Assembly (NCBI GenBank): GCA_002359635.1
Contig: DENJ01000100.1
Location: 56,227-73,293 of the forward strand
Length of the DNA: 17,067 nt
Origin: Burkholderiales bacterium UBA2647
GTDB taxonomy: Bacteria; Pseudomonadota; Gammaproteobacteria; Burkholderiales; Burkholderiaceae_E
Direction of reading: 5' to 3'
The notes under the pieces are model-generated. The model made no database searches. It saw nothing but the letters and a program-made list of their open reading frames with translations, and was not told where the DNA came from. Below, in pieces: positions 6,755 to 13,947 of the stretch (the first letter of the stretch is position 1; every line of letters begins with the position of its first letter). The position numbers and the translations under genes are program-made.

Positions 6755-8440
6755 ATGAAGCCCACGTTACAGTTCCGCATCGCCCAGCAGCTCACGTTGA
6801 CACCGCAGCTGCAACAGGCGATTCGCATGCTGCAAATGTCATCGCTCGAGCTCGCTCATGAAGTGGAACAAGCACTTAGAGAAAATCCTTTTTTAGAACG
6901 CACCGATGAAAGCCTCGACAGCTTCGGATCAGGGGATTTTCAGGCCGCTGACCAGCTCGACCAAGCAGTCTCCGCGGACCGTGAGCGCATCAACGATCCG
7001 TCGACGTTGCAGCCTTCATCGCATGGCTTAACGGGCGAACATCTGCCTGTTCGTGATGAGCCGCTTGCTTTCGACGCCAAGCCTTTGGTCTTGAGCGGCG
7101 AAGCGGCACAAGACTTCCATGCTTTGTCGATTGACCAGCCAGTGGACTTCACAACCATTGAATCGTTTGACGATTTAGGACGGGCCCTCCATGCCGACGA
7201 TGCGGGGCAGTCGTCAAGCAGCGAGCACACGCCAGCCGCCGACGACCCTAAGGCCTGGGAACAAGCGGCATGGGACTTGCAGGGAAATAGCCGCAACGAT
7301 TCAGATGATGAAGCGCGTCATCGCGATTGGCGAAGCACCGAAGATTTGCTGAGCGATCATTTAAAACAGCAATTGCTCGCATGTCATGTGACTGAGCGCG
7401 ACAGGGCGCTTGTGCAATGGTTGATCGATGCGCTCGACGAAGACGGCATGTTGCGAGAGTCGATCGCCTCAATCCAAGAGGGTTTGCCCAAAGAAGCCCA
7501 GGTCGATGAGGATGAGTTGCTCGCTGCGCTCAAACTTTTGCAAAGCTTCGACCCGCCCGGCGTGGGGGCGCGGGATACGGTCGAATGTCTGAGCATCCAA
7601 TTGCGACAACGCGATGCCGGTGATGTTCAGCTGCTCGCCCTGCGCCTGGTCAATGAGCAGCTTGAAACCCTCGCCAAGCACGACTTCATACGCTTACGGC
7701 GTCAGCTTGGCTGCAGTGAGATCGCCTTGCAACAAGCTCACCGCCTTGTCTTGAGCTTGAATCCGAGGCCGGCAGCGGGCTTTAGGGGCGCAGAGCCGCT
7801 CCCCTTTGTGGTGCCCGATGTTGATGTGCGCCAGGTTGGCAAACGTTGGCAAGCTTTTCTGATCCGCGGCGCTATGCCGGAGATTCAACTCAATGAGCAC
7901 TATGTCCGACTGCTCAGACAAAACAAATCGCCCAAAAGCGAAGCACCAGGCTTAAACGACCAGGTGCAATCGGCGCGATGGCTTGTCAAAAATCTCAAGC
8001 AACGCGGTGAGACGATTTTGCGCGTTGCCCGTTTTATCGTCGACCACCAACAGCGTTTTTTCAGCGTGGGCGAGGTTGCCATGCGACCGCTCGCCATGCG
8101 CATGGTGGCCGAGGCGCTTGAACTGCACGAATCAACCATCTCAAGGGTCACAAGCCAAAAATACATGCTGACTCCCCGAGGGACCTTTGAGCTCAAGTAT
8201 TTTTTCACCGCCCAAGTCGGCCAAGAATCCGCAGGCGACACCGCCCAATCGAGCACCGCCATACGCGCCCGTGTGAGAGCAATGATCGGCGATGAAGCTG
8301 TCGATAAGCCGCTTTCTGATGCACGCATTGCCGAACTCTTAACAAACGAGGGCAGCCAAGTCGCCAGGCGCACCGTGGCGAAGTATCGCGAATCGCTCAA
8401 GATTGCACCTGCCTCGCAGCGCCGCAAACGACGAATCTGA
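6755..8440 (+). CDS. rpoN: RpoN, RNA polymerase sigma-54 factor
   Basis: This is the alternative sigma factor for -24/-12 promoters that need AAA+ enhancer-binding activators. Region I is glutamine- and leucine-rich at residues 1-50, including QLTLTPQLQQAIRMLQMSS. Region III begins near residue 196. The RpoN box ARRTVAKYRES lies at 537-547, near a basic C-terminus. The protein is long at 561 residues (E. coli 477) because the acidic region II linker spans about 50-195, roughly twice the usual size. It is full of Asp, Ser and Glu and looks disordered. No Shine-Dalgarno sequence is visible before the ATG. Its position between lptB and hpf is the conserved proteobacterial arrangement. Confidence 0.97.
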   Translation: MKPTLQFRIAQQLTLTPQLQQAIRMLQMSSLELAHEVEQALRENPFLERTDESLDSFGSGDFQAADQLDQAVSADRERINDPSTLQPSSHGLTGEHLPVRDEPLAFDAKPLVLSGEAAQDFHALSIDQPVDFTTIESFDDLGRALHADDAGQSSSSEHTPAADDPKAWEQAAWDLQGNSRNDSDDEARHRDWRSTEDLLSDHLKQQLLACHVTERDRALVQWLIDALDEDGMLRESIASIQEGLPKEAQVDEDELLAALKLLQSFDPPGVGARDTVECLSIQLRQRDAGDVQLLALRLVNEQLETLAKHDFIRLRRQLGCSEIALQQAHRLVLSLNPRPAAGFRGAEPLPFVVPDVDVRQVGKRWQAFLIRGAMPEIQLNEHYVRLLRQNKSPKSEAPGLNDQVQSARWLVKNLKQRGETILRVARFIVDHQQRFFSVGEVAMRPLAMRMVAEALELHESTISRVTSQKYMLTPRGTFELKYFFTAQVGQESAGDTAQSSTAIRARVRAMIGDEAVDKPLSDARIAELLTNEGSQVARRTVAKYRESLKIAPASQRRKRRI

Positions 8441-8483
8441 TGTATTGTTTTCATGCAGACATTGCTAAGTGCGGTTTTCTACC

Positions 8484-8489
8484 AAGGAG
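8484..8489 (+). promoter_or_regulatory. Ribosome binding site that sets the hpf start
   Basis: A perfect AAGGAG lies 5 bases before the ATG at 8495. An upstream in-frame ATG at 8453 has no such signal and would add 14 residues not typical of the family. This fixes the hpf start at 8495. It is the strongest Shine-Dalgarno sequence noticed in the window, which fits a protein needed in large amounts. Confidence 0.8.
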
Positions 8490-8494
8490 CTTGT

Positions 8495-8818
8495 ATGAAT
8501 CTGTCCATTCACGGCCATCATGTCGAAGTTACACCAGCCTTGCGCAGCTATCTCACCGGTAAACTCGAACGGATTCACCGACACTTTGACCAGGTTGTGG
8601 ATGCCGATGTTTTTATGTCCGTCGATAAACTTGAGCAAAAAATCGAGGTGAATTTGCACGTTAAAGGCAAAGAACTCTTCGCTGAGTGTAAGAATGCGGA
8701 CCTTTACGCCGCAATCGACCTCGTCGTGGATAAACTTGACCGTCAGGTGCTCAAATACAAGGAGCAAAGGCATGCCCATCAGGCTGTTGGCCTTGGGCGT
8801 CAATCAGCCATGCAATAG
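8495..8818 (+). CDS. hpf: HPF, ribosome hibernation promoting factor (short form)
   Basis: HPF binds the 30S decoding centre and promotes 100S ribosome dimers in stationary phase or starvation. The 107-residue product covers one S30AE/YfiA domain. It starts MNLSIHGHHVEVTPALRSYL and continues with the basic helix region KLERIHRHFDQV and a conserved second helix DLYAAIDLVVDKLDRQVLK. There is no long C-terminal dimerisation domain, so this is the short proteobacterial form. A longer frame beginning at 8453 is rejected because of the AAGGAG at 8484-8489. The 54-base gap after rpoN is the longest spacing inside this operon apart from the ends, so a separate promoter is possible, but I see no convincing one. 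ptsN starts 1 base after the stop. Confidence 0.95.
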   Translation: MNLSIHGHHVEVTPALRSYLTGKLERIHRHFDQVVDADVFMSVDKLEQKIEVNLHVKGKELFAECKNADLYAAIDLVVDKLDRQVLKYKEQRHAHQAVGLGRQSAMQ

Positions 8819-8819
8819 C

Positions 8820-9284
8820 ATGAACAAAATCAGTCAGCTCATTCCCGAAACAAACCTGTTGCTCAACCTTGAGGCGAGCAGCAAAAAAAGGCTCTTCGAA
8901 CAAACCGGTTTGATGTTCGAAAACCACCACGGCCTTTCAAGCAGCAAGGTTTTTGATTCACTGTTTGCGCGCGAGCGGCTTGGATCGACCGGGCTTGGTG
9001 CGGGCGTTGCGATTCCTCATGGGCGAATCAAGGGGCTTAAACAGGCAATCGGCGCCTTCGTGAGACTTTCCAAGCCCTTGCCTTTTGACGCGCCCGATGG
9101 ACAACCGGTGAACCTCGTCTTTTTTCTCCTGGTCCCCGAACATGCCAACCAGGAGCATCTGGAGCTTTTGTCGGAATTGGCAGAAATGCTCTCGGACGAG
9201 CAATTCAGAACCGGGCTCAATCAAGCGCTTGACCGCGCCGAGGCGCATCGCATCATGCAGGGCTGGCAGCCTCAAGCTGCTTGA
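8820..9284 (+). CDS. ptsN: PtsN, EIIA-Ntr regulatory phosphocarrier
   Basis: EIIA-Ntr is the terminal phospho-acceptor of the nitrogen PTS branch. Its phosphorylation state adjusts potassium transport and other cell functions. The 154-residue protein is a complete PTS_EIIA type 2 domain, with the phosphorylatable histidine H67 in AGVAIPHGRIKG. The frame is open further upstream (from 8694), but those residues overlap hpf and are not family-like. The ATG at 8820, one base after the hpf stop, gives the expected MNKISQLIPETNLLLNL start. No Shine-Dalgarno is visible, so translation is probably coupled to hpf. The cognate EI and HPr/NPr are not in the window. The next gene encodes an HPr kinase, which suggests that the phosphorelay is additionally controlled by serine phosphorylation of HPr. 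Confidence 0.95.
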   Translation: MNKISQLIPETNLLLNLEASSKKRLFEQTGLMFENHHGLSSSKVFDSLFARERLGSTGLGAGVAIPHGRIKGLKQAIGAFVRLSKPLPFDAPDGQPVNLVFFLLVPEHANQEHLELLSELAEMLSDEQFRTGLNQALDRAEAHRIMQGWQPQAA

Positions 9285-9302
9285 GCCAAAGGCTACACCA
9301 AA

Positions 9303-10262
9303 ATGTCGGTGACCATTCAACAGTTGTTCACCGAGACGGCTGAGTCGCTGGCGCTGGCCTGGGTTGATGGCGAGTGCGGTGCTGGCCGATGTTTCCTGGA
9401 TAGCCTGCGTGAGCCCGCCGACATGGTGGGCTACCTGAACCTTATCCATCCGAATCGATTGCATGTGATCGGGTCAAACGAGGTCGCCTACTACGAGCGT
9501 CTCGACGACATTCGCCGTGAGGCCTTTTTCGTCGAGTTACTTAAAGGCAGGCCGCCCGCTATCGTGATGGCAGAGGGCTTATCGGCACCTGAGGAATTGC
9601 GCTCCCGTGCGCATGCCGATGACCTGCCGCTGTGGGTATCACCGCTGCCTGCCGCACGCGTGATCGAAAGGCTCCGCCAGCACCTTGGCAAAGCCATTGC
9701 CGAGCAAACCACGGTGCATGGCGTCTTGATGGATGTGCTCGGGCTTGGCGTACTCCTGCAGGGCGAATCCGGGCTTGGCAAGAGCGAACTCGCCCTGGAA
9801 TTAATCAGCCGAGGCCATGGGCTTGTTGCCGACGATGCGGTTGAGCTTGCCCGTATCTCCCCGGTGCTGCTTGAGGGCAAGTGCCCAGTCTTGCTGCAGA
9901 ATATGCTGGAAGTACGCGGCCTCGGTCTTCTCGATATTAGAACGATCTTCGGCGAAGCAGCAGTGCGCCGCAAAATCCGCCTGCGCCTGATCGTCCATCT
10001 GATGCGACGCAGCACCATGGAGCAGGAGTACGAACGCTTGCCCCTGCAGGCAATCACTCAGACGATTCTTGGGATTGAGATTCCCAAAGTGGTGATACCC
10101 GTCGCTGAGGGCAGAAATCTCGCTGTGCTGACCGAAGCTGCCGTGCGCTCGACGATTTTGCGTCTCCGCGGTATCGATTCCATGAAGGTTTTTTTTGAGC
10201 GACAGCGCGCCTTGATGGACGAGGAGCAACAAGCTGGTTCGACTGGCGAGGGTAGCGTTTAA
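9303..10262 (+). CDS. hprK: HprK, HPr(Ser) kinase/phosphorylase
   Basis: This bifunctional enzyme phosphorylates and dephosphorylates a regulatory serine on HPr. In Gram-negatives it is thought to feed the PTS regulatory state rather than classical catabolite repression. The 319-residue protein has a variable N-terminal domain (1-130). The C-terminal catalytic domain contains H139 in VHGVLMDV, Walker A GESGLGKS at 154-161, acidic residues D177-D178 in GLVADDAVEL, and the family signature LEVRGLGLLDIR from 202. An AAAGG at 9288-9292 may serve as ribosome binding site. A run of eight T residues (10189-10196) codes the VFF just before the polar 20-residue tail. rapZ starts 3 bases after the stop. 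Confidence 0.96.
   Translation: MSVTIQQLFTETAESLALAWVDGECGAGRCFLDSLREPADMVGYLNLIHPNRLHVIGSNEVAYYERLDDIRREAFFVELLKGRPPAIVMAEGLSAPEELRSRAHADDLPLWVSPLPAARVIERLRQHLGKAIAEQTTVHGVLMDVLGLGVLLQGESGLGKSELALELISRGHGLVADDAVELARISPVLLEGKCPVLLQNMLEVRGLGLLDIRTIFGEAAVRRKIRLRLIVHLMRRSTMEQEYERLPLQAITQTILGIEIPKVVIPVAEGRNLAVLTEAAVRSTILRLRGIDSMKVFFERQRALMDEEQQAGSTGEGSV
10189..10196 (+). repeat. T8 homopolymer inside hprK
   Basis: Eight consecutive T residues encode part of KVFFER near the HprK C-terminus. Gain of one T would stop translation at once; loss of one T would add about six altered residues before a stop. Either change removes the last 20 or so residues. Confidence 0.85.
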
Positions 10263-10265
10263 ACC

Positions 10266-11120
10266 ATGCGTCTGGTCTTGGTCACTGGATTATCCGGTTC
10301 GGGAAAATCGGTTGCCATCCGGGAACTCGAGGACAACGGTTTTTTTTGTATCGATAATCTGCCCTCGCGGTTCCTGCTCGAGGTCTGTCAATCGCTTCAG
10401 GCTGAAGGGCATGAGCGGGTTGCCGTCGCCATCGACTCGCGCAGCCCCTCATCCCTGCCATTGCTGCGCGAGGTCTTGCGGACGCTTTCCGGTATTGGTA
10501 TCGAAACACAAACGATTTTTCTTGAAGCCCGCGACCATGAACTGGTTCAGCGGTTTTCAGAAACCAGAAGGCGGCATCCGCTTGCACCCGGCGGCGAGCA
10601 ACTTGCGTCACAGGGCTTACGCGAGGCTATTGCCAAAGAAAGATCGATGCTCGAGGCGGTAAGACAGGGCGCAGCCACACTCGATTCTACCGGCATTCAT
10701 CCGCGGCAGTTGCGTCGATGGATTAGCGATATCGCCGCCGCCACCGCGAAAAGCATCACCCTTAGCCTTGAATCCTTCGCCTTTAAACATGGTGTTCCCG
10801 AGCACGCCGATTTGCTGTTTGATGCGCGTTGTTTGCCCAACCCCCACTACGAGGACCATCTTCGGGCGCTCGACGGACGCGATCTTGCGGTCGCCGACTA
10901 TCTTGAAGCAAGCGAACAAGGACCGGCGCTGGTGAGTTCAATCGAAGGCTGGTTGCGGCGCTGGCTTCCTGAGTACGCACAGGACCAACGATCCTACCTC
11001 ACGGTTGCCATCGGCTGCACAGGCGGCCAGCACCGATCGGTCTGGACGGTAGAGCAACTGGGCCACCGGCTCGCGGACCTGGGCGCCATCATTCGACATC
11101 GCAGCCTGGTGCAAGCATGA
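10266..11120 (+). CDS. rapZ: RapZ, P-loop RNase adapter / nucleotide-binding protein
   Basis: The RapZ (YvcJ/YhbJ) family member has an N-terminal P-loop domain with Walker A GLSGSGKS at residues 8-15 and the family strand FFCIDNLPSRFL soon after. The C-terminal domain carries NPHYEDHLRALDGRD, then the hallmark IGCTGGQHRSVWTVEQL. In E. coli, RapZ senses glucosamine 6-phosphate and delivers the small RNA GlmZ to RNase E. The 284-residue length matches. The C-terminus ends in RHRSLVQA and lacks the longer lysine-rich RNA-binding tail of the enteric protein, so the RNA-adapter role is uncertain here. Its position after ptsN and hprK is the conserved betaproteobacterial order. Confidence 0.95.
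   Translation: MRLVLVTGLSGSGKSVAIRELEDNGFFCIDNLPSRFLLEVCQSLQAEGHERVAVAIDSRSPSSLPLLREVLRTLSGIGIETQTIFLEARDHELVQRFSETRRRHPLAPGGEQLASQGLREAIAKERSMLEAVRQGAATLDSTGIHPRQLRRWISDIAAATAKSITLSLESFAFKHGVPEHADLLFDARCLPNPHYEDHLRALDGRDLAVADYLEASEQGPALVSSIEGWLRRWLPEYAQDQRSYLTVAIGCTGGQHRSVWTVEQLGHRLADLGAIIRHRSLVQA
10340..10347 (+). repeat. T8 homopolymer near the start of rapZ
   Basis: A second run of eight T residues, 144 bases after the one in hprK, encodes the GFFC of the early RapZ sequence. An extra T leads to a stop within four codons. A lost T shifts into a frame open to 10662 but unrelated to RapZ. Confidence 0.85.
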
Positions 11121-11123
11121 ATC

Positions 11124-11741
11124 ATGACGAAAATGAATAACGTTCCCCTTTTCCCGCTTAGCTATCCGCTTTTTGAAGAAGGTGTTTTACCGCTTCAAAT
11201 CTTTGAGCCAAGATACCTTGATCTCGTGCGCGAATGCACCCGTGAAGCTAAAGCCTTCGGCGTCTGTATGATCATCGACGGTAAAGAAACCGGCCAGGCC
11301 GCCCAACACGCCGAAGTCGGTACCCTGGCCTTGATCCGAGATTTCGATCAGACGGAAACCGGTTTGCTTTACATCCGGGCGCTTGGCGATCGGCGCTTCC
11401 GTATTGCCAGGCGCTGGGTTCAAACCAATGCCTTGATACGAGCCGACGTTGAAATCTTGGGCGATTTCGATGATCTATCGATGCAACCAAACGATGACCA
11501 GTTCGAGAAACTCAGTCAACTGCTCGAACAGTTGCATCAACAACTCAGGCAACAGCATCCTGATGCTTTTCATAAGGTTATTGAAACCCCGCTACGTTAT
11601 CAGGACCGGCATTGGGTCACGAACCGGCTGATTGAACTCATTCAGGTTCCCCCCGCCCAAAAGCAGCAATGGCTTGAAGAGACGCGTTCGCGCCGCTTTG
11701 TTTCTTTATTCCATTATTTAGATCAACAAGGGGCTTTTTAG
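11124..11741 (+). CDS. Stand-alone Lon N-terminal (LON substrate-binding) domain protein
   Basis: The 205-residue product resembles the N-terminal domain of Lon protease without the AAA+ and protease parts. The characteristic start is VPLFPLSYPLFEEGVLPLQIFEPRYLDLVREC in residues 7-38 (continuous core PLQIFEPRYLDLV), followed by VGTLALIRDFDQTETGLLYI and a LGDRRFRIARRW strand near 107-118. The C-terminal half is helical and rich in glutamine (EQLHQQLRQQHPDAF). Such proteins are widespread, but their function is not established; a role in protein quality control is only a guess. It follows rapZ by 3 bases and is probably the last gene of the plus-strand operon. Its stop overlaps the mutY stop on the other strand by three of four bases. 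Confidence 0.85.
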   Translation: MTKMNNVPLFPLSYPLFEEGVLPLQIFEPRYLDLVRECTREAKAFGVCMIIDGKETGQAAQHAEVGTLALIRDFDQTETGLLYIRALGDRRFRIARRWVQTNALIRADVEILGDFDDLSMQPNDDQFEKLSQLLEQLHQQLRQQHPDAFHKVIETPLRYQDRHWVTNRLIELIQVPPAQKQQWLEETRSRRFVSLFHYLDQQGAF

Positions 11742-13063
11742 CGCTGATGCGCTTCAAAAAGCTTGCGCAGGCAGCGCGGAATACCGAGCCTCAAGGCATC
11801 TTCTGGTCGAATCCAAAGCGCCTGAGCATGCCCAATGCAACGGTCGTCGATCCGAAATTCCGGCCCTGCTTCGCTCCCAACCCTGCTCTTGATCGATATT
11901 GCATCGATGTTCAAGCGGATATGCAGCACAGGCGCACGAAGGCGAAAATGCGTGAAGCTTTGTTCGAGTTGGGCGACATGTTCGAACTCGGCCCCGGGCT
12001 CTATACTTGCTTTTAGCATGTCATTGATCACTTCCGGCAAGGTCGTGTGATCAACAAGCTGCAGGCCTGCCTCCCGCCAAAGCGCTTGCATGGTTTGCGT
12101 GATCGAAAACCCCTCTTCGAGGGTCTCACGGGACGGCTTGGTGGCTTGTGCTCTGGCTGGTCGCTTAGCGCCTTCACCAGCCTTCTCTTTACGTTCGCCA
12201 ATCGCCGTCTGGTCGCCATGCAAGGCCGCTGTCAATGTTTCGGGTAGAACCTCAAGCGCAGGTAGACTCCACAAGGATGCCCAAATACCCTGCTCGGGAC
12301 GGCGAAACAACAAGATCCGCTGTCCATCACTGATCCAGAACATGAGCCAGTAGCGAAGCGGCAATGTCTTGGCAGGCTTGGCCAAGGGAAAGGCGCGTGG
12401 CTTGCCTTGAGATCTTGCCTCGCATAGGCTTTGCAGCGGACAGGCATCGCAGGCCGGCTGTCTTTGCAGACAACGCGTTGCACCCAAGTCCATCAAGCCC
12501 TGTGTGTAGGCTGGCATATCCTCCGCCTGGGGTAATAAGGACTCCGCCAAGGACCAAAAAACCTTAAGTGCTCGGCTGCTCTGGGTGTCGAGTTCCAAGG
12601 CAAACACCCGAGCCAGCACACGTTTGACATTACCATCGAGAATCGCAGCACGCCGCCGAAACGCAAACACTGCGATCGCCGCAGCGGTTGATCGACCGAT
12701 ACCGGGCAGCGCCTCAAGCTGTTTCTCATCGCGTGGAAATTCACCCTGGTAGCGGGCGACGATGGCTCGGGCACAGGCATGCAAGTGCCGGGCTCGGCGG
12801 TAATAACCCAAGCCGCTCCACAATGCCAAGACCTCGTCCAATGAGCCCTCGGCAAGACGTTTTACATCAGGAAAGCGATCGATAAAGACCTCGTAATAGC
12901 CTATAACCGTGGCCACCTGGGTTTGCTGCAACATGATTTCGGACACCCAGATCCGATAAGGATCCTGGGTGTTCTGCCAGGGCAGTTGGTGACGGCCTTC
13001 AAGACGCTGCCATTGGACAAGCCTTGCGGCAAATTCGCCCTTTTTCATGCGTCCTTGGCTCAT
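11738..13063 (-). CDS. mutY: MutY, adenine DNA glycosylase
   Basis: MutY removes adenine mispaired with 8-oxoguanine. Catalytic E42 lies in VSEIMLQQTQV and D143 in ILDGNVKRVLAR. The helix-hairpin-helix is at LPGIGRSTAAAIAVFAF (119-135), and the four 4Fe-4S cysteines C198, C205, C208 and C214 have the standard X6-X2-X5 spacing. A NUDIX-like C-terminal domain carries FTHFRL (370-375), the equivalent of the FSH loop that recognises 8-oxoguanine, with Thr in place of the usual Ser. At 441 residues it is longer than E. coli MutY (350), with an extra charged, Ala/Lys/Glu-rich stretch at about 277-318. The ATG shares one base with the mutM stop (TAATG). A later ATG (M6) is possible but its AAGGA is too close. 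Confidence 0.95.
   Translation of the reverse strand: MSQGRMKKGEFAARLVQWQRLEGRHQLPWQNTQDPYRIWVSEIMLQQTQVATVIGYYEVFIDRFPDVKRLAEGSLDEVLALWSGLGYYRRARHLHACARAIVARYQGEFPRDEKQLEALPGIGRSTAAAIAVFAFRRRAAILDGNVKRVLARVFALELDTQSSRALKVFWSLAESLLPQAEDMPAYTQGLMDLGATRCLQRQPACDACPLQSLCEARSQGKPRAFPLAKPAKTLPLRYWLMFWISDGQRILLFRRPEQGIWASLWSLPALEVLPETLTAALHGDQTAIGERKEKAGEGAKRPARAQATKPSRETLEEGFSITQTMQALWREAGLQLVDHTTLPEVINDMLKASIEPGAEFEHVAQLEQSFTHFRLRAPVLHIRLNIDAISIKSRVGSEAGPEFRIDDRCIGHAQALWIRPEDALRLGIPRCLRKLFEAHQR
11741..11777. repeat. Imperfect 11-bp hairpin at a convergent gene junction
   Basis: Arms GCGCTG (11741-11746) and CAGCGC (11772-11777) pair. Inside them TGCGC (11748-11752) pairs with GCGCA (11765-11769), leaving a 1x2 internal loop and a 12-base apical loop. 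The hairpin lies over the last mutY codons and just past the Lon-domain gene stop. No T-run follows it on either strand, so it is not a standard intrinsic terminator. It could still protect 3' ends or slow polymerase. Confidence 0.5.
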
Positions 13064-13947
13064 TAACGCTGGCAGCCCAGGCAGGCAAAGCTCGAACGCT
13101 GGGCTTGTATAAGGCGCTTAATCGTCCCCCCGCAACGCGCACAGGTTTTGCCATCGCGAGCATAAACCGCGTATCGATGCTGAAAGGCGCCGCTTTCACC
13201 GTCTGAGCCGACAAAATCTCGTAGCGTTGACCCACCAGCCGAGATCGCCTCCTCCAAGACCTCGATGATGGCTCGCGCAAGCCTTTGATAACGTGCCAGT
13301 GAAATTCGTCCGGCACTGCGCCGTGGATCGATTGCTGCTCGAAATAAGGCCTCACACGCATAGATGTTGCCCACACCCACCACAGGCTCGCCACTCAAAA
13401 GCCAGGGCTTAACCGCAAGCCTGCGACGGCGACTTTTGCGATAAAGATGGTCACCAGAAAACGCCAAATCGAAAGGCTCAAGCCCAAGCCTTGCCAAGAG
13501 GGATTGCGCCCGCCCGGAAGATTCCATCTGCCCATGGGATTGCGCCCGCTCCGGATCCTCAACAACGCTCCAATTTGCCGTCTCGATGTCATGGAGCCAC
13601 AACACCGAGCCAAAACGCCTCGGATCATTGAGCCTCAGGATTTTTGCGCCTTCAAACTCCCACTGCACATGATCATGCTTTTGCAAGGGTACATCCGGCC
13701 CAATCAATTGCACGGTCCCCGACATGCCCAGGTGGACGAGCATCGTGCCTGTGGAAAATCGAAAAAGCAGGTACTTCGACCTTCTCGAAACCTCAAGGAG
13801 TGGCTGCCCCTGGCAGGCTTTTTCAAGTGCTGCGCTCACGGGCCAGCGCAGCGCCGCGTTAAAGACCTGCATACGCTTAAGCCTTCGCCCCTTCAACACA
13901 GGATTTAAACCACGGCGAAGCACTTCCACCTCGGGTAATTCGGGCAT
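13063..13947 (-). CDS. mutM: MutM (Fpg), formamidopyrimidine-DNA glycosylase
   Basis: The enzyme excises 8-oxoguanine and formamidopyrimidines and nicks the abasic site by beta,delta-elimination. The N-terminus MPELPEVEVLRRGL supplies the catalytic P2 and E3. K58 in RRSKYLL matches the beta-elimination lysine, and HLGMSG, DPRRFG and GVGNIYACEALF are all present. The C-terminal zinc finger uses C269, C272, C289 and C292, with the QRSSF loop between. At 294 residues it is about 20-25 longer than the E. coli enzyme. The excess lies at about 124-148, a hydrophilic insertion between DPRRFG and LGLEPF. AGGA (complement of 13957-13960) is 9 bases from the ATG. It overlaps mutY by one base, so both repair genes are likely co-translated. 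Confidence 0.96.
   Translation of the reverse strand: MPELPEVEVLRRGLNPVLKGRRLKRMQVFNAALRWPVSAALEKACQGQPLLEVSRRSKYLLFRFSTGTMLVHLGMSGTVQLIGPDVPLQKHDHVQWEFEGAKILRLNDPRRFGSVLWLHDIETANWSVVEDPERAQSHGQMESSGRAQSLLARLGLEPFDLAFSGDHLYRKSRRRRLAVKPWLLSGEPVVGVGNIYACEALFRAAIDPRRSAGRISLARYQRLARAIIEVLEEAISAGGSTLRDFVGSDGESGAFQHRYAVYARDGKTCARCGGTIKRLIQAQRSSFACLGCQR

Noticed and set aside
8441..8494. Possible sigma-54 promoter before hpf (TTGCT at 8462-8466)
   Set aside because: The -12-like TTGC is present, but the sequence at the required -24 position has no GG, so the pair does not fit a sigma-54 promoter.
8453..8494. N-terminal extension of HPF from an upstream ATG
   Set aside because: The strong AAGGAG lies inside this extension, five bases from the ATG at 8495, and the extra 14 residues are not family-like.
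8694..8819. N-terminal extension of PtsN overlapping hpf
   Set aside because: The added residues are the out-of-frame reading of hpf. The family start MNKISQLI at 8820 directly follows the hpf stop.
11741..11777. Rho-independent terminator for the Lon-domain gene or mutY
   Set aside because: The hairpin is real, but no run of T follows on the exit side of either strand.
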